Positions 17,360-25,274 of a stretch of DNA of 64,000 nucleotides are shown here, piece by piece. The position numbers and the translations under genes were made by a program. The stretch comes from Maribacter stanieri. Its GTDB lineage: Bacteria > Bacteroidota > Bacteroidia > Flavobacteriales > Flavobacteriaceae. The notes beneath the pieces were generated by a model. That model did no database searches. It was not told the origin of the DNA and saw nothing but the letters and a program-made list of their open reading frames with translations. The first letter of the stretch is position 1. Every line of letters starts with the position of its first letter. The stretch lies in contig NZ_FOYX01000002.1 in NCBI RefSeq assembly GCF_900112245.1, positions 1 through 64,000 of the forward strand. The letters run 5' to 3'.

Positions 17360-17551
17360 ATGAGTAAAGGAACAGTAAAATTTTTCAACGACACAAAAGG
17401 ATTCGGTTTTATCACTGAAGAAGGAGTTGAAAAAGACCACTTTGTACACATTTCAGGTTTGATCGATGAAATTCGTGAAGGCGATGAAGTTGAATTCGAA
17501 TTAAAAGAAGGAAACAAAGGATTAAACGCAGTGAACGTAAAAGTTATCTAA
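17360..17551 (+). CDS. Cold-shock protein, CspA type
   Basis: 63 residues from the ATG at 17360. The frame is open further upstream, but MSKGTVKFFNDTKGFGFI is the universal Csp start. RNP1 KGFGFI is at 13-18 and RNP2 HFVHI at 27-31. It is an RNA chaperone that melts mRNA structure at low temperature. Its ISGLIDEI segment is nearly the same as the VSGLIDEI segment of the long cold-shock protein at 589, so the two are close paralogues. It is monocistronic with a strong terminator. Confidence 0.95.
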   Translation: MSKGTVKFFNDTKGFGFITEEGVEKDHFVHISGLIDEIREGDEVEFELKEGNKGLNAVNVKVI

Positions 17552-17574
17552 ACATATATACTTTCAAGTTTAAG

Positions 17575-17607
17575 AAAAAGCCTTTCACATAGTGAAAGGC
17601 TTTTTTA
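17575..17607 (+). terminator. Intrinsic terminator after the short csp gene
   Basis: A perfect GCCTTTCAC stem with an ATA loop, flanked by A5 and T6. Confidence 0.88.
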
Positions 17608-17667
17608 TTACCGTTCATTTTTAAGTCTATCAAAATATTTTTCCAATTGAAATAACTTATCTTCTAG
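17608..17667 (-). pseudogene. Possible C-terminal gene remnant (leftward)
   Basis: Read on the minus strand, the last 20 codons before the TAA at 17608-17610 give LEDKLFQLEKYFDRLKNER, a convincing coiled-coil-like protein end. No start can be found upstream: the frame runs into the opposite-strand remnant at 17668, where the reading becomes Phe/Ile/Asn-rich and loses protein character. This looks like the tail of a lost gene, but 20 codons are weak evidence. Confidence 0.3.
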
Positions 17668-17862
17668 GGTAAAATTGATAATCTTTCCACAGAAAAAGAT
17701 GAACGTTGGACCTCTATTAAGGAACAGTTTGTAAAGAATAATAAAATTAAAAGTTTTGGCAACGCCAACGAGATGGCGCAAGTACTTTCACAAATGATGG
17801 AATTTTCTGAAAACTTAGAAGGTATTAAGTCCGTTTTAGAAAAAGGGCTTAATAATGACTAA
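17668..17862 (+). pseudogene. Possible C-terminal gene remnant (rightward)
   Basis: A frame of 64 codons, closed by a TAG immediately upstream (17665-17667), has no ATG until codon 36. It still reads like a normal soluble protein: KDERWTSIKEQFVKNNK, then SFGNANEMAQVLSQMMEFSE and KSVLEKGLNND at the end. It could be the 3' end of a truncated gene, or a short protein of about 29 residues starting at the internal ATG. I do not recognise the family. Confidence 0.35.
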
Positions 17863-17929
17863 CATTTAATAAGGTGGTTATTTTTTCTTTTATTCCTGAA
17901 ATTCAAGCTTTCACGTCAAAATAAAGATG

Positions 17930-17938
17930 TAGTTTTGC
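17930..17938 (+). promoter_or_regulatory. -7 box TAGTTTTGC for the J-domain gene
   Basis: Exact TAnnTTTG match 21 bases before the ATG at 17959. It overlaps the in-frame TTG at 17935, which argues that translation starts at 17959 and not at the TTG. Confidence 0.5.
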
Positions 17939-17958
17939 ACCCGCAAAAAAGCTGTATT

Positions 17959-18405
17959 ATGAAGCGCATTAATGAATACAAGAAACTCTTCGGGGTTGAA
18001 AAAGAGATTGAACTTAAAGCACTTAAGTCCACGTATAGAGGTTTAGTTAAAGAATGGCACCCAGACAAGTTTCAAGAAGGTGACGAAAAAAGAGAAGAAG
18101 CTGAAGTTCAGAGTCGTCGTATTATTGACGGATACCACTTTTTAGTGAGTATCGCTCCTGAAACCAAAGAAGCTAATAAAGAAGTATACAACGAGTCTAT
18201 AAACTCTGGTGTTGCTGATTTTCAGCATAATGGGTTGGTTTTAGAAGTTACTTTCGTTGATGGTGCTACGTATGAGTACTTCGGTGTAACGAAGCCTATT
18301 TTCCAGAAAATGATCAATTCTAACAAATTGAACAGATTTGCGAAAAGAAGTATTTTCCCAAATTATTTGTACAGAAAATCGAAACGTGACCTTCAAGAGG
18401 CATAA
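17959..18405 (+). CDS. J-domain protein with C-terminal KTSC domain
   Basis: 148 residues. Residues about 5-62 form a short J domain with the invariant His34-Pro35-Asp36, needed to stimulate the ATPase of DnaK-type Hsp70. Residues about 84-142 form a KTSC domain (YEYFGVTKPIFQKMINSNKLNR, then the basic FPNYLYRK), a small module often linked to RNA or ribosome-related proteins. The fusion suggests a factor that recruits Hsp70 to a nucleoprotein target (inference). The DEAD-box helicase starts 30 bases downstream on the same strand and probably shares the transcript, which supports an RNA-related role. Confidence 0.85.
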   Translation: MKRINEYKKLFGVEKEIELKALKSTYRGLVKEWHPDKFQEGDEKREEAEVQSRRIIDGYHFLVSIAPETKEANKEVYNESINSGVADFQHNGLVLEVTFVDGATYEYFGVTKPIFQKMINSNKLNRFAKRSIFPNYLYRKSKRDLQEA

Positions 18406-18435
18406 TCGTATATAATTAATGGTTATCAAAAACGC

Positions 18436-19737
18436 ATGAAAAATCAAAAAGAGATTTTATCAAAATTGAATATTGATGCGTTAAATCCGATGCAAGAAAG
18501 TGCGTTAGATGCTATCTCATCATCGAATAATACCATTTTACTTTCTCCGACTGGTACAGGAAAAACGTTGGCTTTTCTTTTACCGGTTTTAGATTTTATG
18601 GACCATGACAATCCTGAAGTTCAGGTATTGATTTTAGTTCCTTCTCGCGAATTGGCTATTCAGATAGAACAGGTTATTCGTAATATGGGTACTGGTTTTA
18701 AAGTGAATGCCATTTATGGTGGTAGAGCTATGTCTAAAGATAAGATAGAGCTAAAACATACTCCTGCAATTTTAGTTGGAACGCCTGGCAGAATTCTTGA
18801 CCATTTTATGGCAAATCGTTTTACCAAAGAGCATATTAATACTTTAGTTCTTGACGAATTCGATAAGTCTTTAGAAGTCGGATTTGAAGAGGAGATGACT
18901 GAAATTCTTGCGGAATTACCAAATCTTAAAAAACGTATTCTTACTTCTGCAACGGAAGCTGTTAAAATTCCCAAGTTTGTGGGAATGGAAAATCCAAAGC
19001 GCATAAACTTTCTTAAGAAGGCAGCACCATCTCAATTAACAATCAGAACTGTTATAGCGGAAGATAAAGATAAACTGAAAACGTTAGTTCAGTTACTAAA
19101 ATTTATAGGAGAACAACCTGGTATTATCTTTTGTAATTTAAAGGATAGTATTGAAACTGTTAGTTCTTTTCTAAGTCAGAAACATATTCTACATGAGTGC
19201 TTTTCTGGTGGTATGGAACAGAAAGACCGCGAACGTGCTTTAATTAAATTTAGAAATGGTAGTAGTCGTATTTTAGTTGCAACTGATCTAGCTGGTAGAG
19301 GTATTGATATCCCTGAATTAAAATTTATCATTCATTACGAATTACCACAACGTGTTGAAGAATTTACCCATCGTAATGGTAGAACCGCTCGTGTAAATGA
19401 AGCAGGTACCGCATATGTTGTAAAATGGGATAAAGAATCGTTACCTGGGTTTATTTCAAATTCAAAACCAATTAATATCGGTAAAACCAATAGGTTAGGT
19501 GACCCATTTTGGGAAACCTTATTTATATCTGGTGGACGAAAAGATAAAATATCAAAAGGAGATATAGCCGGACTTTTCTTTAAACAAGGTGGTTTGAACA
19601 GAGATGAATTGGGAGACATAGAACTAAAACAAGATTGTGCTTTTGTAGCAGTACCGAAAAGTAAATCTCAAGAACTCGTAAGCGAGTTAAATAATTCTAG
19701 ATTAAAAAAGAAGAAAGTACGTATTACCGTACTTTAA
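18436..19737 (+). CDS. DEAD-box RNA helicase with DbpA-type RNA-binding domain
   Basis: 433 residues. Q-motif region NPMQESAL at 17-24, motif I SPTGTGKT at 37-44, Ia PSREL at 69-73, Ib GTPGR at 115-119, motif II DEFD at 140-143 (instead of DEAD), motif III SAT at 171-173, and motif VI HRNGRTAR. Residues about 365-433 (GDIAGLFFKQGGLNRDELG onwards) match the DbpA-type RRM that targets 23S rRNA helix 92 in E. coli DbpA. A role in large-subunit assembly is likely, although the core is shorter than DbpA and the DEFD variant is unusual. It follows the J-domain/KTSC gene closely. Confidence 0.9.
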   Translation: MKNQKEILSKLNIDALNPMQESALDAISSSNNTILLSPTGTGKTLAFLLPVLDFMDHDNPEVQVLILVPSRELAIQIEQVIRNMGTGFKVNAIYGGRAMSKDKIELKHTPAILVGTPGRILDHFMANRFTKEHINTLVLDEFDKSLEVGFEEEMTEILAELPNLKKRILTSATEAVKIPKFVGMENPKRINFLKKAAPSQLTIRTVIAEDKDKLKTLVQLLKFIGEQPGIIFCNLKDSIETVSSFLSQKHILHECFSGGMEQKDRERALIKFRNGSSRILVATDLAGRGIDIPELKFIIHYELPQRVEEFTHRNGRTARVNEAGTAYVVKWDKESLPGFISNSKPINIGKTNRLGDPFWETLFISGGRKDKISKGDIAGLFFKQGGLNRDELGDIELKQDCAFVAVPKSKSQELVSELNNSRLKKKKVRITVL

Positions 19738-19747
19738 TCATTGTTAG

Positions 19748-19756
19748 TATTTTTGC
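19748..19756 (+). promoter_or_regulatory. -7 box TATTTTTGC for the zinc-ribbon SDR gene
   Basis: Exact TAnnTTTG match 11 bases after the helicase stop and 15 bases before the ATG at 19772. The gene can be transcribed on its own with a very short leader. Confidence 0.45.
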
Positions 19757-19771
19757 CCTTTTTAAGGTAGT

Positions 19772-21325
19772 ATGATGAAGGATAAACAGCACGAGAACGA
19801 AACTGAAATCGATTTAAACGAGATTGAAAGTTGTATTGAAATTTTAAATCGTTTGGTAACAGATACCAATCAAATTTTTGAGATTCCTGAAGATAGAAGA
19901 ATTGCCTTAATTAAAGTTGCCGGTCAGCTTTCTCGTCCTAATAAGCAAGAGTTTGCTAAACGGGTTAAAGATGCCAAACGTAACGAAAAAAGAAAGCAAG
20001 CAGTTCGCGATAAGCATGCCCGTAAAGAGACAGGTATTCGTAGCGCTCGTGAAGCACATGTTTTTGTAGCTCCTAAATTATTACCTGCTGCAGAATTAGC
20101 TAGCAAAGATTTACCAGAACTTACCACTCCTCGTAACTGTTACGTATGTAAGACAGAGTTCACGAAACTTCACCATTTTTACGACACCATGTGTACAGAT
20201 TGTGGTGATTTCAATTATGCAAAAAGATTTCAGAATGCCAATGTAAAAGGGCAAGTGGCGGTTATTACCGGATCACGCTTAAAAATTGGTTACCATATTA
20301 CTTTAATGCTTTTGCGTGGCGGAGCTACCGTTATTGCTACCACACGTTTCCCTGTAGATTCTGCCCTTCGTTTTTCTAAGGAGGAAGATTTTATGGAGTG
20401 GGGGCATCGACTAAAAATTCACGGTTTAGATTTACGCCACATCCCTAGTGTTGAGATATTCTGCAATTTTATTGAGCAGCAATATGACAAGCTTGATATA
20501 TTAATAAACAACGCAGCACAAACGGTACGTAGACCAGCAGGATTTTACCATCACTTAATGGAAAATGAAGAACGTGAATTTTCTTCATTGCCAAAGTTTG
20601 CCCAAATGGTATTGAGTGACCATGAAAGTTGTTTAGACGAATTAAAATCATTCAGTTCTAAAGCTTCTCCTAATCAAAACATGCCGGTTACTTGGCACGG
20701 ACCAGAACCTGGCATTGGTTTACGAGCCTCTGCAAAGCTGTCTCAGATTCCATATAGTTTTGATAATGCCTTGGTTGCCCAAGAGGTTTTCCCAACAGGA
20801 GAATTGGATGCAGATTTGCAACAGGTAGATTTACGTAAAACCAATAGCTGGAGGTTAAAGTTAGGTGAAATTGAAACCACCGAAATGATTGAGGTACAGT
20901 TGGTTAATTCAGTAGCACCATTTGTGTTATGCAACCGTTTGGCAGAATTGATGAAAAAAGAAAATACGGGTCAGAAACATATAATTAATGTCACGGCCAT
21001 GGAGGGTAAATTCCACCGTTTCTTCAAAGAATCGCGTCATCCACATACCAACATGGCGAAGGCTGCATTGAATATGTTAACACATACTGCTGCTGGTGAA
21101 CTAGCAAAAGACGGAATTTTTATGAATGCTGTTGATACCGGTTGGGTAACCGATGAAGACCCTGCAGAATTAGCTAAAAAGAAACAAGAAGTACACGATT
21201 TTCAACCGCCTTTAGATATCGTCGATGGTGCCGCTAGAGTAATGGACCCATTATTCGATGGTATAAATACAGGAAAACATTGGTGTGGAAAATTTCTAAA
21301 AGACTATTTTCCAATAGATTGGTAG
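19772..21325 (+). CDS. SDR-fold protein with N-terminal zinc ribbon and degenerate active site
   Basis: 517 residues, twice the size of a normal SDR. Residues 1-120 are charged and helical. Cys123-x-x-Cys126 and Cys141-x-x-Cys144 form a probable zinc ribbon (NCYVCK, then [12 protein letters not shown]). A Rossmann domain follows, with TGSRLKIG at 166-173 and the DILINNAA segment. The usual Ser and Tyr-x-x-x-Lys are altered: the strand that normally carries Ser reads NVTAMEG, and the motif reads Thr-Asn-Met-Ala-Lys, keeping the Lys only. It may reduce a special substrate or act as a binding protein. A second start is one codon downstream (Met2). It follows the helicase gene, so a link to RNA is conceivable but unproven. 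Confidence 0.85.
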   Translation: MMKDKQHENETEIDLNEIESCIEILNRLVTDTNQIFEIPEDRRIALIKVAGQLSRPNKQEFAKRVKDAKRNEKRKQAVRDKHARKETGIRSAREAHVFVAPKLLPAAELASKDLPELTTPRNCYVCKTEFTKLHHFYDTMCTDCGDFNYAKRFQNANVKGQVAVITGSRLKIGYHITLMLLRGGATVIATTRFPVDSALRFSKEEDFMEWGHRLKIHGLDLRHIPSVEIFCNFIEQQYDKLDILINNAAQTVRRPAGFYHHLMENEEREFSSLPKFAQMVLSDHESCLDELKSFSSKASPNQNMPVTWHGPEPGIGLRASAKLSQIPYSFDNALVAQEVFPTGELDADLQQVDLRKTNSWRLKLGEIETTEMIEVQLVNSVAPFVLCNRLAELMKKENTGQKHIINVTAMEGKFHRFFKESRHPHTNMAKAALNMLTHTAAGELAKDGIFMNAVDTGWVTDEDPAELAKKKQEVHDFQPPLDIVDGAARVMDPLFDGINTGKHWCGKFLKDYFPIDW

Positions 21326-21452
21326 TTATATTATTCTTAGAATAAGTTAATATTATTACTGTATTCTAAATTGTTTAATAACATTTAATAAAAAGTTAAA
21401 ATTCTTACTCTTCTAATTTATTAGTCTGAATCTATTTTCGTTTTTTTGCGGC

Positions 21453-23411
21453 ATGATTAGGCTAATTATCAAACCATTACTACAATTTCTTGTATTTTTA
21501 GTTGTCGGAATTTCTATTCCGATGAGCGGTCAAGAAACCCAAACGTATAACGGACCTTTACAAATAGGTAAGTATAACGGTAAAGCAACGTATTCTTATA
21601 AACTTGTCGAGAACGATACTGTTCTCGATGGCGATTTTACGGTACTACGTTCCAACCTTCAAGAGCTATTACAGAAACAAGATTATTCATTTCAATTTAA
21701 GGGAGCTTTCGTTGATGGCACCGCAAACGGACCATGGAAGTTTCAATTCGGGAAATTCAACTCCCAGAGTCAATCTGAAATCATAGATTACCAATACCGC
21801 GTTTTGGTAAGTGGAATTCAAAAATCCGCTAGCGGAAAAATTCAAATGGGTAAACCCAATGGTAAATGGACCATTTTAGAAGAACAAATTGAAAATTCTG
21901 AAATATCAAATACCATATTTAAAAGCGTTATTTTTTTTGAAAATGGCGTTCCGCAGAAGAATTTTAGCATAAATAATGAAAACTATACATTAGTAGGTAG
22001 ATTTCTACGAGATGGTTTGGCTCATGATGAGTGGTCTTTATTTCCTTCAAACGGAATGGACCAATCTGAAAGCTGGTATTTTAAAGATGGCTTATTGCAA
22101 TCGATTAGGGTGGATGACGAAAGTGATCATAAAACCATAAAGGGATACAAAGGCTATAACGGGCAAACTAAAATCATTAATCTAAATGCGGGTTATATTA
22201 ATGCCTTAGAAATTCAACTTTCGCAAGTAGATGTTGACATTCTACATCATAATAGTTTACCTGAACTTTTAAAGCAAAATGCAGCACGTTACCAAGAGGT
22301 TGATGATATATTATCTGAATTAGGTAAGTCAGAATTTCTTCCTGAATTTAAAGTTAAGGTTCCTTATTATGCGTTAGATTCTTTAGAAGTCTCTAAAGTT
22401 GATAGCATCGTATCCTATTACAAAAAAGCAAATGAATTAAGTGAATCTATACTACACAATTCACAATTAAATATTCTAAAATTATCTGATACCAATACAG
22501 CGTATCAGTACAACACCGTACTTCACCTAAAAGAAAATTTTCTTACCCCTATTCAAGAAATTGTAAGTTATGATTCTTTGGGTATTTTAGAATATACATC
22601 GCGCCAACAGTTAATAAACCATGTATTTCCGGCAGGAATGCCAAAATCTAAAGTGGATATTGAGATGCAAATAGATAGTGTAATATCTTCTAAGCCGTAT
22701 ACAATTACTTCAAATGCTGTAACCAATACCGATAATTCTAGCATAGCGAATATTGAAGCTGTTGCTAAAATGGGATATGACGGTATTCTGTCTATCGCCA
22801 ACGAGGTTAAAGAAACATTAGCGCAAGAAAAAAGACAAAATGAGTTGGCTAGTTTAGAAGAGGAAATCATATTACAGAACGATTCATTAGTAACTTTTAT
22901 TGAAGCGATAAACGATAGTATTCCACTAAAATATGCCAAATCTTTACATCAAATTAAATCTTTTGCTAGTACAACATTGAACGATTACTCTAAAGTAAAA
23001 TCTGCTCAAAACAGATTATATGCTGCTAGAAATACGGTTGAATGTCTTGACAATTTAAACGATTTATCAAGAACGGTTTCGCAAATGCCAGTTTACCATA
23101 CGGCTATTAAAGAAAGTTATACCGATCGTATTTGGAATCCGTTTATGGCAACATTGATGGATGAGGATATTAAAAAGAAAATTACATCAGCTTATTCCAA
23201 AATTTTAGAGCCTTACTTCTTAACTGAAATAGAACAACATATATCGTGTGAGACTATTGAAAATTTAAATAATACTATTACGGCTACCTACCAAAAAGTT
23301 CTAGAACTAAAAGATCAAGACACCAAAAAGCTGGAACGAAAGCTCAAAAAAGAAAAAGACCCTGTTACTGTATTAGAGATGTTGAATGTACAAAACACTA
23401 CAAAGCAATAG
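21453..23411 (+). CDS. Secreted protein of unknown function with MORN-like N-terminal half
   Basis: 652 residues with a signal peptide (about 1-27, ending MSGQ). Residues about 30-250 hold loosely repeated GxxNGxW-type units (TANGPWKFQFG, KPNGKWTILE, LAHDEWSLFP) like degenerate MORN motifs. Residues about 260-640 are long, charged and largely helical, with coiled-coil character (SLEEEIILQNDSL, KLERKLKKEKD). There is no membrane segment after the signal. The DUF2490 gene starts 3 bases after the stop and the MORN gene follows, so the three form one operon. The product is probably a periplasmic scaffold; I do not recognise a named family. Confidence 0.8.
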   Translation: MIRLIIKPLLQFLVFLVVGISIPMSGQETQTYNGPLQIGKYNGKATYSYKLVENDTVLDGDFTVLRSNLQELLQKQDYSFQFKGAFVDGTANGPWKFQFGKFNSQSQSEIIDYQYRVLVSGIQKSASGKIQMGKPNGKWTILEEQIENSEISNTIFKSVIFFENGVPQKNFSINNENYTLVGRFLRDGLAHDEWSLFPSNGMDQSESWYFKDGLLQSIRVDDESDHKTIKGYKGYNGQTKIINLNAGYINALEIQLSQVDVDILHHNSLPELLKQNAARYQEVDDILSELGKSEFLPEFKVKVPYYALDSLEVSKVDSIVSYYKKANELSESILHNSQLNILKLSDTNTAYQYNTVLHLKENFLTPIQEIVSYDSLGILEYTSRQQLINHVFPAGMPKSKVDIEMQIDSVISSKPYTITSNAVTNTDNSSIANIEAVAKMGYDGILSIANEVKETLAQEKRQNELASLEEEIILQNDSLVTFIEAINDSIPLKYAKSLHQIKSFASTTLNDYSKVKSAQNRLYAARNTVECLDNLNDLSRTVSQMPVYHTAIKESYTDRIWNPFMATLMDEDIKKKITSAYSKILEPYFLTEIEQHISCETIENLNNTITATYQKVLELKDQDTKKLERKLKKEKDPVTVLEMLNVQNTTKQ

Positions 23412-23414
23412 CCT

Positions 23415-24248
23415 ATGAAAACGTTTCGTACACATATCGTAAAGCTTTCTTTTTTAATGCTTTTTGCCTTTATTTTTAAAGGATTAGCACAAGAAAAAGA
23501 AGCCGTAGAATTGCCAGAATATTCGAAGTATAAAGATTTAGGTACCAAAACCTGGATCAATACTTATGGGAATATTAGAATAAGCAAACGCTTATTTTGG
23601 GATGCACAAACACATTTAAGATTAGAAGAAACGGAAGCTACACCATTTTTTGGGCAAGTAGCTCAGGTTTATAATAGACACGCTATTGGGTATATACACT
23701 CAAAATATTTCAATGTTCGTTTAGGCGGAGTATTGCGTTTAAACTTCAATACAGATGAAGCCTCTACGGATCGTAATTTAGTACCTGAATGGCGTATTTG
23801 GCATCAGTATCAATTTGCGCAGTCATTGGCGAGTATGATGATTTATCACCGTATTCGTATTGAACATCGTTGGACACAAAGTTTTGTGGAGAATAGTGAA
23901 TACATATTTAGAAACCGATGGAGGTATATGTTCAGAATGAAAATCCCTTTGAACAATCATAAGCTAAAACCTAAGACTTTTTATGTAGCTCCTGAGGCTG
24001 AATTAATCATGCAAAGTGGAAAAGCGGTTGTTGCTAGCCCTATGGAAGATTTACGATTAACGACTACTTTGGGTTATATTCTTACACCAAGATTAACCGT
24101 TGCGGCAGGAGCCATGTATTCTCAAGGTCAAGATCTAAAGAACGGCGGATATTATAAACAAAGTTGGGCGATGCGTTTTCACGTATACTATTCACCAGAT
24201 TTTAGAAAGGTGAAAAACAAGCTTCCAGAAATTCACTTAACAGATTAA
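23415..24248 (+). CDS. DUF2490 outer-membrane protein
   Basis: 277 residues with a signal peptide (about 1-25, ending GLAQ). The mature part matches DUF2490: TWINTYGNIRISKRLFWDAQ, regular alternating strands, and a C-terminal FHVYYSPDF strand, consistent with a small outer-membrane beta-barrel. Function unknown. It is the middle gene of the three-gene operon (gaps of 3 and 22 bases), so it probably works with the two MORN-type proteins at the envelope. Confidence 0.85.
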   Translation: MKTFRTHIVKLSFLMLFAFIFKGLAQEKEAVELPEYSKYKDLGTKTWINTYGNIRISKRLFWDAQTHLRLEETEATPFFGQVAQVYNRHAIGYIHSKYFNVRLGGVLRLNFNTDEASTDRNLVPEWRIWHQYQFAQSLASMMIYHRIRIEHRWTQSFVENSEYIFRNRWRYMFRMKIPLNNHKLKPKTFYVAPEAELIMQSGKAVVASPMEDLRLTTTLGYILTPRLTVAAGAMYSQGQDLKNGGYYKQSWAMRFHVYYSPDFRKVKNKLPEIHLTD

Positions 24249-24270
24249 TACCATAGATCAAACAAACACT

Positions 24271-25107
24271 ATGAAAAAAAGAGATGTAACATTGTACGGT
24301 CTGCTAGCCATCACATCTGTATTGGCAATTTATTTTGGCATCAAATCAAGCTCGCTGCAAAATGAAATAGGGGAGAGTAGCAAGGCAAAAAAGGAGTTAG
24401 ATGTTCTTGTAACTGGCAATAAAGAATTAATCGCAATCGATTCTGTTTTAATGAAAGGCGATTATAATAAAGCTATTGAATCTTATAATACCACGCTTCA
24501 AAATCATGAAGAGCTGAACAGCGTTATTCCATTACGTATTGCTCTTGCTAAAAAGTTAATGCAAAACAATATTGTAAATGCTTCTGATGAGGAAACCAAA
24601 AAAACATCCATCGATTCAATTGCTATTGCCCCAGTTGCGCAAAGTGAAATTAGAAGTATAGATTCTTTAAGTTTCGCATTAGAAAAAGCTCGCGTTCAAC
24701 TAAGTAATATGCGTAAGCAACTGAACAATAAATCATTTGGAGAATACCTTAGTTTTACTAGTAAGAAAGGAACTGGATTGCATTATGTTGGTCAAGTAAA
24801 AAACAACAAGGCCAATGGTATCGGCATTGCCGTACTTGAAACGGGTAGCAGGTATGAAGGCGAATGGAAAGACAATCTACGCGAAGGTAATGGCACATTT
24901 TACTGGCCTGACGGTGAATATTATATTGGTAGTTACAAAGATGATATGCGAAATGGTGAAGGCACTTATTTTTGGCCTAACGGTGAAAAATACAAAGGAC
25001 AGTGGAAAAACGACAAGCGAAATGGAAAAGGTATTTTTCATAAGAAAGAAGGCTCTGTTATAAGTGGTATTTGGGAAAATGACAAGCTTAAAGATACTGA
25101 CAAGTAG
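24271..25107 (+). CDS. Membrane-anchored MORN-repeat protein
   Basis: 278 residues. An N-terminal transmembrane helix (about 9-27, LYGLLAITSVLAIYFGI) leads to a helical region (about 30-150) and then at least four MORN repeats (about 170-265): YEGEWKDNLREGNGTF, YIGSYKDDMRNGEGTY and YKGQWKNDKRNGKGIF are the clearest, each 23 residues apart. MORN repeats usually bind membranes or partner proteins. The repeats lie after the membrane helix, so they are probably periplasmic. Last gene of the operon; the gene upstream has diverged MORN-like units. Confidence 0.88.
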   Translation: MKKRDVTLYGLLAITSVLAIYFGIKSSSLQNEIGESSKAKKELDVLVTGNKELIAIDSVLMKGDYNKAIESYNTTLQNHEELNSVIPLRIALAKKLMQNNIVNASDEETKKTSIDSIAIAPVAQSEIRSIDSLSFALEKARVQLSNMRKQLNNKSFGEYLSFTSKKGTGLHYVGQVKNNKANGIGIAVLETGSRYEGEWKDNLREGNGTFYWPDGEYYIGSYKDDMRNGEGTYFWPNGEKYKGQWKNDKRNGKGIFHKKEGSVISGIWENDKLKDTDK

Positions 25108-25274
25108 ATATACGCTATAATAGCAGCATATTATATAATTTTCAGCAACGAGATTACGTCAAATCTCAGTATGTAATTGTCAAATTAAGAAAATCGTAAA
25201 AATGATTTTCAATATATGTTATACGTATCAGTTTAAGTAACTTTAGGTTTTAACCAACCTATTATTTAAGCTAA

